64,000 bases of DNA from Sclerotinia nivalis (GCA_029531795.1 JAPEIS010000002.1:2604001-2668000), one strand, 5' to 3'. Shown: positions 32,971 through 45,700, counted from the stretch's first letter. Notes: a model not told the origin generated them from the letters alone. Translations and numbers: made by a program.

Positions 32971-35900
32971 GTAACAAGTACTAGACTGAGGGTGGAAAGT
33001 GTAACCTTAAATCGAATATTATGTATCAAAAGGGTAGGAAAGAGATAGTTTTATTGGAGTTTTTGAACTGCAATGAAGATACTTTCAAAGCTTGAGAGCT
33101 TGCACCTGACAGCTGATATGGAAGGAAGGAAGCAAATAGTATAACGGCCGGAAAGACCAAACAATATATACTCGAGCCCCCTCGACAATGCTTCAACCCA
33201 TAATTTCGATACTTATCAAAACATCTCGGAGAAAAAACGAAACATCACATCACCAACTTAACGAATTCCTCATTTAGTAATGTCTGTGCGGCATCACAGC
33301 CATTGTAGGGCTGGCCACTAAGCCTAATTGAGTATGTAGGGAGTTGAGAACGTGTTGGCTGACATGGGATGAAGCTCAGCCTCCGATGATTAAGCCTTTG
33401 ATAATACATGGGTGCTCTGTAGATTAACTAAATGCTACTTCGTAATAGGAAGGTGTTGAGTGCTGAATGTGTCGTGAAAATGGTTGCGACAGAAAGTTTT
33501 GCGACCGTTCCTTCATGTAAGGAGAGAATGAATTGTCATACTGCATAACTGATCGGAGAAGAGAATAAGGAGTAACGACCAATAGAGTAAAAGCTATATG
33601 ATTGGTCAACTTACGTCCGCACTGAATGGACGTGGTGATATATTGACAGTTTTAGACATGATTAGTCTGTAGAAGTACATAAGCTAGACTACTTGACTAA
33701 TTTTCGGAACCGTCTTTCGCTTGCGACCCTGTAAAGAGGTAGAGTCTCACTAACCCTCGATTGTTCGTTGAGAAGGACTAGATCAAATGCTCACTGGCCA
33801 TTACTATGCCATTCAATACCACATTTTTTGGACTATAATATATCATAAAGCCTCCCATATCACCGAACATCGCGGGGAAAGTTGTCCCAGTATTAACTTT
33901 AATTTCTGGATCCCTTTTTCTCAGTAGAGGAGATCAAACACGCATTAAACGTCAAGCCTGTCGTCACTGAGCTTAGAATGAGCCTGCGTGTCTTCTCATC
34001 GCTAAAAAGATTGTACAAAAAACGATGGTGTTTGTACGGAATTCTTATGAGCTACCAAGCAGGTCGTGGGCGGCATTGAGACCCGAAACTTCTACATAAA
34101 CTTTCGTTCTTATATCGCATCTCCCGTTATTGAGCTACGGTCTGCCTTCCAGCTGCGAAAAGGAATTTTGAGTTCAAATCTTTTTTGGAGAGTTCGTGAC
34201 TAGCCCTTGACATGAATTAACCTCGAGACCGTTGCGAGTTCCAATGTATGAAAACACACTTTCAGAACGCATCTGTGATGATGGCATTGGTACCCACGTC
34301 GGTACGTGGCTCAGATGTTTTATGCGTACAACATCTTGATTGTACATTGGTTTGAGGCCTTCGACTCGTTCCTTAACTTGAGGTTATAACCGAAAGTTCT
34401 ATTCTTTAGGAAGTTCTCGACCGCAATCTCTGAGATAAAGTAAATCCGAGTTCGGTGGAAGTCTCCTGAAACGGCTCTCTTTCAGCAAAGCACTCTAACG
34501 GATGCGTTTGGAAGGAGACGAGCGTTTATGTTTGCGCGTCGTTGCCCATAGATTTCTACCGTGTATTATGTGGTTTGAATGCTAGTTCTCCATTCTGACT
34601 AACAAATGTATCAGTAGTGAAGGCGAAAAGACGAGCGACACCGTTAATTCATCATGGCAGGCAAGCAGTACTCCGTAGGTGGCTGGAATTGCTAGCAATT
34701 CTGGAAATCATCCGAGGAGAGACATGAAAAACATGTAAGTCGTTTTATGCATGGAGAAGAATGATCCGGAGGATGAGGGAAGAAAAAATGAATGGAGAAG
34801 CCCGAGGAGAACTGAATATGATACACAGCACCTGAAAAGCACCACCATCAAAGTTCAAGGAGTATGCATCATACACCCTTATGGATCCATCTAGCTAGAG
34901 ATGATGCAATCTGCGTTAATTCATCTTGTGAAGATAGAAAGCAGATCCTTTGATTGTTCATGCTAGAGTGGATCATTCGATCCACGGTATTCGAATGGCA
35001 TGAGAGGTATTCTTGTCCACTTAGCCAGACAAGTCATTCCAAATAAGCCGCCTCGCCGCGAAATGTCAAGCAGAGGGTTCCTTTGGCTTTCCTTTCACAT
35101 GATAAGTAGATAGTCGTTATCATCTTTAGATGAATGAACTCCGAAATGCACCTCTCTGTCCACAGAAATCGGTGCTAGCGCCAAAGATATTATAGACATA
35201 TTGTGTCATTTCCTCTGCCGTAACTTGAGCACCTGCCATGGTGGTAATATACTGAAAGATCCAATATATATAGAATGCAGTTTGGCTCGGTATCGTTGTC
35301 ACGCTGTTCATTCAGAAGATGCTAAATGCGGTGTTAGTAAGCCGGAATTCACTAACTCCGACGTCTCAAGATAGACATAGACTCCATCCTAAAGAGGAAA
35401 AAGTCGTGAAACTAACCAGTCAATCATTGAAGCAGGCTATACTACTTGGGAATAACTACAATCCCGAATTGCATCGGCACCTAATTTCTTTCGACATAGC
35501 AATTGAGACCATTCGATGATCTTCGACCCCAAAGCTTATGGACCCTGTGGTTCCTGGACAGAGAAACGAGCTTACTGTATCGGTATCCAAGTCCGCAATC
35601 TTGGGAAGTGCCACGCAGCTCATAAAATAGTATCACTTCTACCAAATCGGGAATGCATTGCGAGGCCTCTCATACCTTATGGTTTTTTGCAGCGGGAATC
35701 TTCCTTTTCTGGGTGATTCTGCCCTGACTATCACAAGATGTGGATCCATTGACAAGCCAGCTTTGCTCAACAGGAACAGAAGCCTGTCCAAAACCATTGA
35801 ACTGGCAGGATCAACCTAATTTGAGTGACTCAGGCTGCGGCGCAGTTAGCTGTATCTGTATGATCGTCATTTGAAGCTTCAAAATTGTTCAAGCGCTGGA

Positions 35901-36078
35901 AGGTTTTGCTTGGGGCTGATGTACTTGCAATTGCAATCAAAGCAAGAAAGTCGAAGTATGATGTTTGAATGATCGTGGTAAGAATTGTACAAAAGCTCTT
36001 GGTGTTCCCACCTACTTAACGAAATTGTGTTAATCCTCAGTCCTATCCAAGGGAACAGTTTCTTGGTCGTCGCTAATC
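32971..36078. other. Gene-poor 3.1-kb region
   Basis: No frame here has recognisable coding character. Small frames at 33424-33609 (-), 35126-35311 (-), 35319-35519 (+) and 35516-35716 (+) are isolated, lack family motifs and do not join convincingly. No transposase, terminal repeat or tRNA was recognised. Together with the decayed transcription factor to its right it may be old degraded DNA. Confidence 0.5.
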
Positions 36079-37170
36079 ATGGTCTATTGCGGAAAGCCTA
36101 AAAGGGTGTGCAAGCTGTAGAGAGAGAGAAATGCGTGTATGTGGAAAATCCTCAACCCTTGATACGTTTCGTTTGTGTTCTCATAACCCAATATCTTGGC
36201 ACCGGATGAAGTTGAGGGGTTACAACACCTTAAAATGCTCAAATGCGAGGTTGCTAATCCGAAGCCTCAACATGCCCACCTTGTTCAGGTTGCAATTTCG
36301 TCAAACGAAGGAAGGAGCGCGAGGTGACTAATCACCTGTCTCGTATGTGTTAACAGTAACAACCAACCTGCACAAATTGTACGAAAGCGAGTAAAATGTG
36401 TCCCGGTTATCCGAATATGCTCGATTTGGAGTTTGGAAATGAAAGTTTCTCTGTCATTGAGAAAGTGAATATCACGGAAAAGGCTAGGAAAATCAAGGCT
36501 AGCGAAAAAGAGCGGCAGGGAACTAAATCCACTAATACCACTAGGACAAAATCAACAAGTAGAGCCTCATTATCAACGGCTGAACGGGGACTTCAAGTCA
36601 GAGTACTTCACCATCTTCGTCAAATTATGGAGAAGAAGACGGATCTAAATTCAACGGAACTCAAACGGCCCGCGTCCAAGGGCCGCATTGGCTCCGACCC
36701 ATCAATCATTGAACAGGGTACTTCATAATTTATCTCCAATTTCGTGGCTAGAGTATCCGGACCATCACACGGTCATTTTAATTAACTCAAGAACCTTTGC
36801 CGCGCTGGAGGATTAGATGAAGCTTTATCGGCCAGTATTGACCGCTGTCGGCCTCGCTGGCCTCGCTAGCAGAACCAATTCATCTCAACTCCTAGGTGAA
36901 GCTCGTCACGAATACATGATTGCATTAGGACGTGTCAATGGCGCACTTAGACCGGCTACTGATACTCTCAAAGACGGTACATTGCTATCTATCATGGTAT
37001 TGGTCGTTTTCGAAACAGTAATATGTACAAATTGATCTCTTAAAGCATGGGCGGAACATATCAATGGAGCATCCACGCTTATTAAGCTCGAGGCCTTTCA
37101 AACTTCAGAACGCGATTGGGATCTTGAAATTGACAATCGGATCACTTTTGTTGAAATAGGGGTAGCGAGA
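36079..37170 (+). pseudogene. Zn(II)2Cys6 transcription factor relic
   Basis: The start ATGGTCTATTGCGGAAAG (MVYCGKP) matches the common N-terminus of a fungal Zn2Cys6 family. A two-base loss then shifts frame into KGCASCRERE, the first half of the zinc cluster. The second half appears only at about 36365 (CTNCTKASKMCPGYPNM), after about 220 bases that could be a decayed intron. A linker follows (36396-36728), then a fungal-TF middle-domain segment (GLAGLASRTNSSQLLGEAR at 36850-36910) and AWAEHINGASTLIKL near 37045-37090. The remaining two-thirds of the protein is absent. Several frame changes and stops lie between the pieces, so it is not translatable as one protein. Confidence 0.8.
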
Positions 37171-37460
37171 ATGAAGAAATAAGGGTTTGATTTACAGGCA
37201 CGGGATCTTTATTTGTCACAATTCACCATTGACCATTCACACATTCATTTGACGTCTCACTTTATCAGAAAAATTTGTACATATAAATCTAGTCTATGAA
37301 TTCATAAATTATATTCTAGACAAATACGTTGATGGAAGAACAAACAAGTACAAATGCTATGACAAATCCCCCTGAGCTTGCAAATGAAAATGCTATTTCC
37401 TCCTTGACCAATAATACCCAACGCCGACCAATACTATGATACACAAGCGTGCAAACTTGC

Positions 37461-39414
37461 TTAATCCGCGTCCGAATCATTTTCCTTTTTTCCTTTTCCG
37501 CCCACAAGTTTCTTCCCCGCCTCTGAATCGTCGTCGTCATCATCTGACCAGCGGTCAGCATCTTCTCCGACCGCAAAAATTGTTTCACCATCAAGACTTT
37601 CTCTAGGGATTTCTTTTGCGGTATTAGCTCCCGGTGGAGGATCATATCTTGCTCCTTCTTGGCCAGGCTGTGTTCGGTCACCTCGGCGAGCGGCAGAATT
37701 CTCAACATCATCTTCGTCGTCATCCTCAGCGCCAAAATCGGCAATTTCAAATCCCTCATCATCTTGCGCTAACTCGTCACTCATGGCGAATCTTCTGTTG
37801 TTGGCACTCGGTCTCCATACCCAGGCCACAAATGCGACGTCTAACAAGTAGACAATATTGAGCCAGCCATCGAGAATGAACCATCTGGACTTCCAGTGGA
37901 AAGGGACAAAGTCCGGATCCGAAGCCGAAGCAAAAGTAAATGAGTTGAAGAAAAAGAAGCCAAAAATAACGATGATCGAAAGAAGGATACACCACCAGAG
38001 CTTGCGGTACATGCCTGATTTCGTAGTTTGTTTGCGGTCATTCAAATCCTTCATGGTTAAGTTTAGGGAATTGAGAGTCCACACGTAGAATGCAGTGAGA
38101 GTCCCTGCCAATGGAAGAATAACAAACAAAACTAGGGGACCTTTAATTGGGTTAGTATAAGAATAGTCACTGACAAGGGAAAGTCTTACCAGCGTGTTCG
38201 GGAGTGATTGTCAAGCTCGCGATGGAATAAATCAGCCCAAAGATAAAATGAGCTCCAGCAAGATATCGGACATAAACCATAGTCTTGCCTAAACTAGGCT
38301 TGACGACACCATAACCCATGCAGACAATGAGAAGCAAGAAGAATGAGAATGAATTGCGGCCTGCATTTAGTACAGCAACAATTATCATCATCACTTTCGA
38401 GCCAACATTGCTGCCAGATCGATTGAGATAGTCTACAAATGTCAGCATGATCCCAACAGCACCAAAAATCAAACGTACCATAAAACCCCCAGGTCATTAG
38501 CATTTCTACTATCAAAAATACAATGATTGCTGTAATATAGTTCTGTACAGGCACTGTAAGAAAGTTAGTATTGATCAATAGACTCGATTGAGGTTACTGA
38601 CGAATATCTTCTCGATGTTGCACATATAAAAAGGCCCAAAGACTATCATTCCATCATTAGCTTCAGCAGTAAACTTGGGCATGAGATAACGCACATTCCC
38701 ATGACAGCATAAACAATTGTGATGATACCATAAAATGGCAGCTTTGGTATTTGTGCTGCAGGAAGCTCCCCATAGGCATTTCGGAACTCTACAACCGCAG
38801 TATATTTGACATTTGAAGGAGAATACCCAGTTGTACCAACACAATAATAACCAGTTTTCTTGATGGGGTAATTGATCGGTGGGCCAGTTTTGTTAAGATG
38901 AACGGCTCCAGTGTAAATTTGACTGATCGATTTCTCCGTTGCGTTTGGCGCCAGTAAGAATTGTCCGGTTTGGTTGCTATTACAGAAGCCATTGCTGATA
39001 TTTTCTGGGTCGCAAATGAATTCTTTCTAAATTCGTGTATCAGCGGTGATTCAAATGAGAGTTTAACCAGTTGATTCATTCATACCTGTATGCTGTCTAT
39101 GGTTGGTAATACACCAACAAGGCCATAATCCCTCCACTCAAAAATAACCATACTTGCAATTGGATCAGAATCGTCTGAGTCTTGTGTAGTTGGAAGCCAT
39201 TTCACTAATATATGCGGCTCAGTCGGGCCTCCCCAAGTCTTCCGATCATACATTCCGGCGCATACTTGTCGATTATCATTAGACTCATCCTGCTATCGCC
39301 ATCAGAACGAGCATCTCATCTCTGCTTCTTTCGACGTACCATCTTAACCTCCAGCGCACCAACTATCAGGGCCGAAAGCCCCAATGTGAGGAAACCATGA
39401 AGCCAACCTCGCAT
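37461..39414 (-). CDS. PTM1: PTM1-like Golgi seven-transmembrane protein (GOST family)
   Basis: Seven exons, from ATG at 39414 (MRGWLHGFLTLGLS, a signal peptide) to TAA at 37461. The lumenal N-terminal domain contains VCAGMYDRKTWGG, paired cysteines and several N-x-S/T sites. The seven-helix domain begins FYGIITIVYAVMGILWAFLY, followed by YVQHRED, AILNAGRN-like (VLNAGRNSFSFFLLL), and WFILDGWLNIVYLLDVAFVA near the end. The cytosolic tail is strongly acidic (D-rich, with a run of Asp near the C-terminus). Members of this family (lung 7-TM/GOST) reside in Golgi or endosomes and are implicated in membrane trafficking. The gene is divergent from NCS2 with about 420 bases between starts. Confidence 0.9.
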
Positions 39415-39831
39415 GCTTGCTACAGCCTCGCGGGCTCGGAATGAGAGTTACTTTATTACCTAGGTAACAGGATACTGAAATTCGAAAATGGAAACAATAT
39501 CGTCCTTCGCCTTTACGTTGCAGATCAGCTTTCGAGTATTCACGAACTGAAATGAGAGGTTTGTCGTGTAGTGAAGGAAGTTGACTTTATTTGATTTCTG
39601 GCAACAACCAAGCCTCTAGATTAACAGAGCTTCATTGCGGGTTAGGGAAACGTAAGGCACAGATCAGGCTAACTTTATGTGGTTAAATCTATGATGCTCG
39701 GGCAATATTTTGCCGCAGCCTCGTCTCCACTAAAAGTCAAAAGTCAAAGTTTCCTTCTTGACAATGCACAAATAATTAAGAATATTGAAACATCGAATTA
39801 TTCGGATACCTTTTTGGATCATCTGAAAGAG
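39415..39831. promoter_or_regulatory. Bidirectional promoter region PTM1/NCS2
   Basis: About 417 bases separate the divergent start codons. It contains two tandem ATGs at 39691 and 39694 that are in frame with NCS2 and open into it, so they either extend NCS2 or define its 5' leader. Confidence 0.55.
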
Positions 39832-41037
39832 ATGGCGGCGGCAAATACTAAAAAATCGCATCCTTCCGGGGGACAGTCAACCGCACTCTGCAAGAGATGT
39901 AATGAACTTCAAGCGACACTCCAAATACGATCAGAATCAGTTTGCCAGTTCGTCATACATTTCAGCATCTGTACATAGTTATACTAATAGAAATCTTCCA
40001 CCAGAAAATGCTTCTCGCAATATATTAAAACAAAGGCAGTCAAGCGCATGGAAACCTACAGAGGCAAACGATCCACACAAGTTCCACAGAAATTATTATT
40101 ACCACTTTCCTTTGGACCTTCGTCATCATGCTTGCTCCATATCCTAGATGGCTACCTCGAAACTCAGCACGGGCGGATGAACCGGGTTTCGTATGAACTA
40201 TTCGTTGTACATATCGACCTATATCTGGATGATGCAGACAGAGAAGCCTCTGCTGCTTTATTGCAAAAATACAAGAATCAATATCCCAGACATTCTTATT
40301 CAAGTTATGGACTTCAGGAAGCTTTACAGCTAGAAGGTATTGGTTGGAAATCTTTGGGAATATCCGATCTACCTACTCAGGATGCCAAAGCCTCAAGTTT
40401 GGATCTGCAAAAGATCGTTTCTTCATTGTCATCTGCAACTTCTAGGGCCGATATTGTATCTACGCTATTAAATAGACTCCTAGTGGATGTCGCCAAAAGA
40501 AATGATTGCGAGAGTATATTATTCGGCGATACTACTACACGACTAGCAGAAAAGACGCTTACCGAAACAGCGAAAGGGCGTGGATTCTCGTTACCGTGGC
40601 AAGTCTCCGATGGACCATCACCATACGGAATAGGCTTCCTTTATCCTTTACGGGATATTCTTAAGAAAGAGATCATGACATTTTCCACTTCTTCCTCACC
40701 TCTACCGGAGTTAGTGGTGTATCAAGCGCCTCCCTCCCATGTATCTGCTTCCTCAAAATCGACCACGATTGATGATTTAATGGCACAATATTTCGAATCT
40801 GTTGAGGAAAACTTTCCCAGTATAGTTGCCAATGTTGTTAGGACATCAAGCAAATTGAAACCTACTACTGACCACATATCGAAAGGCTGTGGCATTTGCG
40901 GGCTTCCTGTCGCAGAGGGCACTGATGGCATCTATGGTTGGGGCGGAGATCAGAATCCAGATTCACGGCCATCAAGAGAAGACATTAGTTCAGATACTGT
41001 TCTATGCTATGGATGCTCAAGATCTATCAACGGATGA
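39832..41037 (+). CDS. NCS2: Cytoplasmic tRNA 2-thiolation protein 2 (NCS2/CTU2)
   Basis: Partner of NCS6 in the Urm1-dependent pathway that thiolates the wobble uridine of tRNA Lys, Glu and Gln. Exon 1 is 39832-39947 and exon 2 is 40005-41037 (57-nt intron); 382 aa. Cysteine pairs at the N-terminus (LCKRCNELQ and VCQKCFSQYIKTKAVKR) and the C-terminus (GCGICGLPV, LCYGCSR) are the expected zinc-binding residues. The central region has the alpha-hydrolase-fold pieces LLLPLSFGPSSSCLL, FGDTTTRLAEKTL and GFLYPLRDI, as in CTU2 proteins. Length is on the short side for fungal NCS2, which often has insertions. The ATG at 39832 was chosen because CTU2 proteins start close to the first CxxC; an in-frame ATG at 39691 would add 47 residues. 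Confidence 0.93.
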
Positions 41038-41207
41038 AAATGCCCGACCATAATCTACCATGATTTTAACAACCCAAAAACCCTATCTTCGAACACCGAT
41101 TATTTTCTCTGGTTGCCCGTGAGGGACATGCATTATACAAGCTTAATAAGGATATACAAGGTGGCGTGGCGGTGCCTGGGAATAGTTTAGGGTATAAGCT
41201 AACTATT

Positions 41208-42301
41208 CTATACTTGCTCCTTTATCGAAGCAGGAAGGATTCGGTTCTCGAATTTCCGCATCAGCTTGTTGGTTTGCTCCGCCAAGCTAAGGGTCAAGAT
41301 GGTATGGGGTAATATTCTTGCCAAATGGGGCAGAAAACCTTTGTAGATAGCGAAGACTCCCTCTGTCTTCACGGTCTTCGCCAGACAATCAAAAATACCC
41401 GAGTACAAATTGCCGGTCTGATTGTACATTCGCGACATGATAGTATCTAAGAGAAATTAGAATCAATGACTACGTTTACCAATCAAAATTTGCTTACCGG
41501 GTGGGTGCATAACACAGCAAACCACAAAACCACTAGCTGTACTACTTGCAAGGTGCAACGCTGGCCCCTCCTCCATTCCTAAGTGTTTCACAAGTCTCCG
41601 CTTTGCGAAGAAGTAGGTTGGTAGCTGGACAGAGCTTCCAAAACCTGTCCGGACCATAGCAGCTCCCACTCCTCTGTAAAGTCCATTTACTCCCTCTGTT
41701 GTATAGATCTTTCTCATTCCATCCATAGCATTCTTATAACCATGTTGTGTGCCCACTGGTGCTTGTGGTGAGAAACTCTGTAATCTCGTTTTGACCAAGA
41801 AGAATGGACTTCCCGCGGCAGCACCCAAAATTCCCGATGTTGCGCCTGAGAAGATATTTATTCCCAAGCTTTGTGTTTTCGAATCGTCAAATAATGCGCC
41901 AGTAAGAGTCCCTCGTATAGGTTCGTAAAAGCCTAACCTACATCCATTGAGGATCATCTGGTAAATGTATGCAGCGCCGATTCCTCGATATATGCCCCCA
42001 AGACCTTCATTCCGTACAATAGTTGCGACACCGTGAAAAGGCCCTTTATATAATCGTGGTTGGAGTCCTTTCTCTTGAAGCTCGCCTTGCAATTGCATGC
42101 TGTGATTGCACCATCAGTGACTTCATGGTTCGGTGTGTTGGGCCGTGATATTCTTACCGGATCTTCACTGTTTCGAACGGATGAGTTGCAGTTACAGCTC
42201 CACATGCTGCTATTCCACCAGCGACAAAGGCCCTGAATTATGCGTCAGTATATCAGATAGTAGGGACATAAATTGGAAGCTCACCCTAATGTCGAAGACA
42301 T
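41208..42301 (-). CDS. OAC1: Mitochondrial carrier, oxaloacetate transporter OAC1-like
   Basis: Inner-membrane solute carrier; yeast Oac1 moves oxaloacetate, sulfate and isopropylmalate. Four exons: 42301-42285 (17 nt), 42232-42158, 42099-41498 and 41446-41208; 310 aa, with all phases consistent. The three carrier repeats each have the signature PX(D/E)XX(K/R): HPFETVKIR, SPFFLVKTR (degenerate at the acid position) and HPPDTIMSR. The repeat-1 stretch AFVAGGIAACGAVTATHPFE, GIGAAYIYQMILNGCRLGFY and GVGAAMVRTGFGSSVQLPTY are the features that point to OAC1 rather than other carriers. The 3' ends of this gene and NCS2 converge with only 170 bases between stops. Confidence 0.93.
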
Positions 42302-42816
42302 ATTTCTAAGCTCCCCGCTCCTACCCTTGTTAACAGAACGAAATCGCTATCGCTTCCCCAGTTTTGTACGTCAAGCAGCCAGATATTCTCTTTCAAGATA
42401 TTTGCAACATGTAAAGGAGGAAGGAGAAAGAATACAAAATATTTGTAATATGAGCTGACTGTGTTCTTATACGAAATTCTTTTGTATAACTAATAATTTT
42501 TATCGCATTGAAGCAAACAGGCCGAGGGTCGGAGCTAGAGCTTGCTGCAGACCCATGTCCACCAAATTAACGGAATCTTTCTCGGAGCAGCGCGGAGATG
42601 GTGGGGCGGACCCGATAAGAAGGTTTCGTCCGAGTCACGTGGAGATATCAAATTGAGCAATGATGAAGTCTTTCTGCTTTGTATTTTTGTTGAAGTCGAA
42701 ATCAAGATCAAGGATATGTTCTTCGTCTCTTCATTATCCAGAACTTTTTGAGAAACCTCTCTCTGAAGTTTACACTACATCAAAGAAAAGTAGTATAAAA
42801 GATATTAATAAACAAC
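42302..42816. promoter_or_regulatory. Divergent promoter region OAC1/SWD2
   Basis: About 515 bases between divergent starts. Two short frames (42273-42458 and 42542-42751) look non-coding. Confidence 0.5.
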
Positions 42817-44087
42817 ATGGCATCTACTCCTATGGCGATAGACTCTCCAATAGGATCAAATGGGACCTCCATGTTGAAAGCAAATGGAGTGTCATCAGTA
42901 CCATCAACTGCCAAGCTTACGGAGATGATCTCTCTGTATACTCCTGTCAAGGTAAGTTTGGTCACTCAAAAGTTATGGGCGATTCCTAATGTATCAAGCT
43001 TTTTCGCCATTCTCCTACTCCTGCAGACAAGGGACAAACTCCCCCAAGTTACAACTTTATACAATCTATCAATTTTAATGATAATGGCAGTCAGCTTATT
43101 ACATCAGAAACTGATAATACTATGCAAATTTATGATGTTCTTGAAGGAAGACATTCAAAGATGAACATTAGTGCTAAGTATGGTTGCAACCATGCCATGT
43201 TTGGCCATGCCGAACACTGTATAATACATTCTAGTACCAAAAAAGATCGTAAGTCATAATCTAATGCTCGATTGTAATAATTCTAAACAAATGCAGACAA
43301 AATACGTTACCTCTCGGCTCATGATAACTCCTACATTCGTTATTTTGAGGGCCATGAACAAAATGTCACATGTCTATCCCTTCATCCTGGTCAGGACAAT
43401 TTTATTTCATGCTCTGAAGACAACACTCTTCGGATATGGGACGCAGCTTCCAATAATCCTGCTGGTATCTTGAATCTTACCGGTGTTCATCTCGTGGCAT
43501 GGGATCCTTCCGGAAACGTCTTTGCAACTGCTTCTCCACTAGCTCAGTCCATTTTACTGTATGACTTCCGCAACTTCGACAAGGAACCGTTTGCTACTTT
43601 TGACATATTACCATTTTGTCAAGAGTTCTCCCCGCAAGCAATTGGAAGAGGATGGAATAAATTGGCGTTTTCGAATGATGGGAAACACTTATTACTAGGC
43701 ACGACTGGCAATGGCCATTTCTTACTAGATGCATTTGACGGACATCTAAAAGCATTCTTAAGGAGGGATAGAGGCGGTGCCAGAAGATTGGGGGCAGGAG
43801 ACCACAATCCAGATAATTTGGATCCTTCATCAAGTGAATATCTCCACACCACTGCGGGAGACTGCTGTTTTACTCCCGATGGAAGATATGTAATCAGTGG
43901 ATCTCGAGGCAAAAATATCTTGGTATGGGATACACTTGCAGCTACGACAAATCGAGTTCTCAATCCTTTGCATGAATTGGAATACCCAGGCGATTCGGCA
44001 ATTGTAGCTTTTAACCCTAAGTATAACCATTTTGCTACGGCGGACCAGGAGGTTTTGTTTTGGGTCCCGAATACGGATATGCTCTGA
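42817..44087 (+). CDS. SWD2: WD40 protein SWD2, COMPASS/Set1C and CPF subunit
   Basis: SWD2 is a beta-propeller subunit of the Set1 H3K4 methyltransferase complex and of the cleavage/polyadenylation factor. Exons: 42817-42951, 42999-43248 and 43297-44087; 391 aa. WD-type repeats read as NFNDNGQLLITSETDNTMQI, YFEGHEQNVTCLSLHPGQDN, SCSEDNTLRIWD, GVHLVAWDPSGNVFATA, FSNDGKHLLLGT, FTPDGRYVISGSRGKNILVW and FNPKYNHFATADQEVLFW. The order, together with an AFLRR-rich connector after the fifth blade and PLHELEYPGD before the last, is that of SWD2. The serine-rich N-terminal 35 residues are a common fungal extension. Confidence 0.93.
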
Positions 44088-44490
44088 TTATCTCTTGCTG
44101 GGTGCATATTATTTGTGGCTAGCAATTTTCATCTTGTATTCCTGATTGGCAATACCCAGGTGATGTATGGATAGGCGTCGGTGGAAAAGGAGTCTAGGTC
44201 ATCTTTTGGGCAAAAGCCATTGAAGCCCGTCGGCTTCAAATGTTTAGGGGCCACATTGTCATTCTTTTGCTTTTTTGTTCTTTGCTTTATATCATGCATT
44301 TTGGTCATTGAGGATTTGTAGCTATTATTGCTACATATTTAAAATTCGGACGAACACCTCAGGCAAGTGCTCTCCGCGTTAATTGCCGAACACCTGATGG
44401 ATAACGAAGATACCTGGCCGGCAGATCAATTACCACTAACCGGCTTTGCTTTCCTCTCCTTCGTAAATCGATTCAATTTTCCTCTCCTTC
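44088..44490. other. Convergent intergenic region
   Basis: About 400 bases between SWD2 and the O-methyltransferase remnant. Nothing recognised. Confidence 0.5.
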
Positions 44491-45700
44491 TCAAACGGCC
44501 TCAATTAAGCTCGTTCTATATCCGACTGGTCTCTTCATAGCCAAAAATCGAAAAGCCTTGACTTCACCAAATAACTCAACCCAATCACTCTCTGCCCTTT
44601 CTTGGGCATTCATCATTGCCAACATATTTATGTCCATAGTCCTCATGGCCCTTTCCTCCAATCCTACAGAGCTGTTCCCAGCCTCGGGTAGGCAATAATC
44701 GTTAATGAGAAGTCTGGCTCCCTTCTTCAGTGCGGGTTTGAGCTGGCACAAAATATTTGCCGCGTATTTCTTGCTATAGTTACGCATGATCCAGCGGAAT
44801 AGATACACATCTGCGTTTTCGACAGGTTGAGGATTAAGAAAATCATGGGCCATATATGTAATTCTGGCTGATAGGGACGCATCGAGTGCAGGTGCACTTT
44901 CGATTGTTGCTGATAATTCTTGAACGATGAAATTGAGGCTGGGAAATGTTTTGGCTAGTTCTTTGCAAACAAAACCATGAGAACCGCCGACATCCACGAT
45001 AGTACCGGATTGAGAGTTGAGGAAAGCCCAGTCATAATTGTCTCGATCAGATGGGATATCTCGTAACCTTCGCCACTAGTAAAAGCTGTCATAGTACCTC
45101 CGAAGCGTTTTGCCCGAAGAGGAGATTTTCCAATGGTGACGAACGGAACTTCAACATCTGTGGTTCCATTGGCAAGACAGAAGCCTGACTGATTTTGTTC
45201 AGAGGCCGAAGGATGTTGTGAGATAGCGTCGATTGTGCTTAGTGCGGCCTATACCAGGATCAATTTGTAAAGTATTAGATTTGTAACCTATTAGATAAAA
45301 AATGTGAAATCAGAATGTCGACATACTGGCCAAAGTTCTTCCACGCATATTCCAACCCAATCTTTCATTGGCTGATCTTCTGCTAACAACTTACTAGCAG
45401 CCGTATGTGCTACTACATTTGGCTCAACCTCTTGAAATACCCTGTTAGCCATCGCATGTCGCATGAATCTTTTTACGTTGACAATGTCTAGTCCAACCTT
45501 CTGAGCAATCTCCTCGAAGGTAGCAGTTCTACTCAACGGAATTGATTTTGCTATCAAAATTTAGTCCATGAACCCATGACAAACCGGGGATAGAATTATA
45601 CCGATACCAAATGGATGATTAAATCTGTAGTTGACACCCAATAATTTTGAATTGTGGATTTCGCATGCGCTAAATTTCTCTCTGACCACCGCTTTTTTGA
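44491..45700 (-). pseudogene. SAM-dependent O-methyltransferase with a frameshift
   Basis: A fungal secondary-metabolite-type O-methyltransferase. Introns at 45601-45551 and 45326-45249 splice in phase, linking a poorly conserved N-terminal exon (ending ...NHPFG) to IAKSIPLSRTATFEEIAQKV (helix-turn-helix dimerisation domain), then to AALSTIDAISQHPSASEQ. The frame is then lost at about 45035-45045: upstream reads GYEISHLIE, and downstream NYDWAFLNSQSGTIVDVGGSHGF exists only in another frame. Exon length 758 nt is one base off a multiple of three plus phase. The C-terminal domain (SAM motif VDVGGSHG, catalytic-loop region LLINDYCLPE and the C-terminal MKRP) is otherwise good. I could not identify the first exon. 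It is either a pseudogene with a one-base deletion or a sequencing error. Confidence 0.75.

Noticed and set aside
35126..35716. Three adjacent short frames (one minus, two plus)
   Set aside because: No shared family motif and no splice path joins them.
32971..36078. Search for a transposon or CRISPR-like array in the gene-poor region
   Set aside because: No terminal repeats, transposase or reverse transcriptase motifs, or regularly spaced repeats could be seen by eye.
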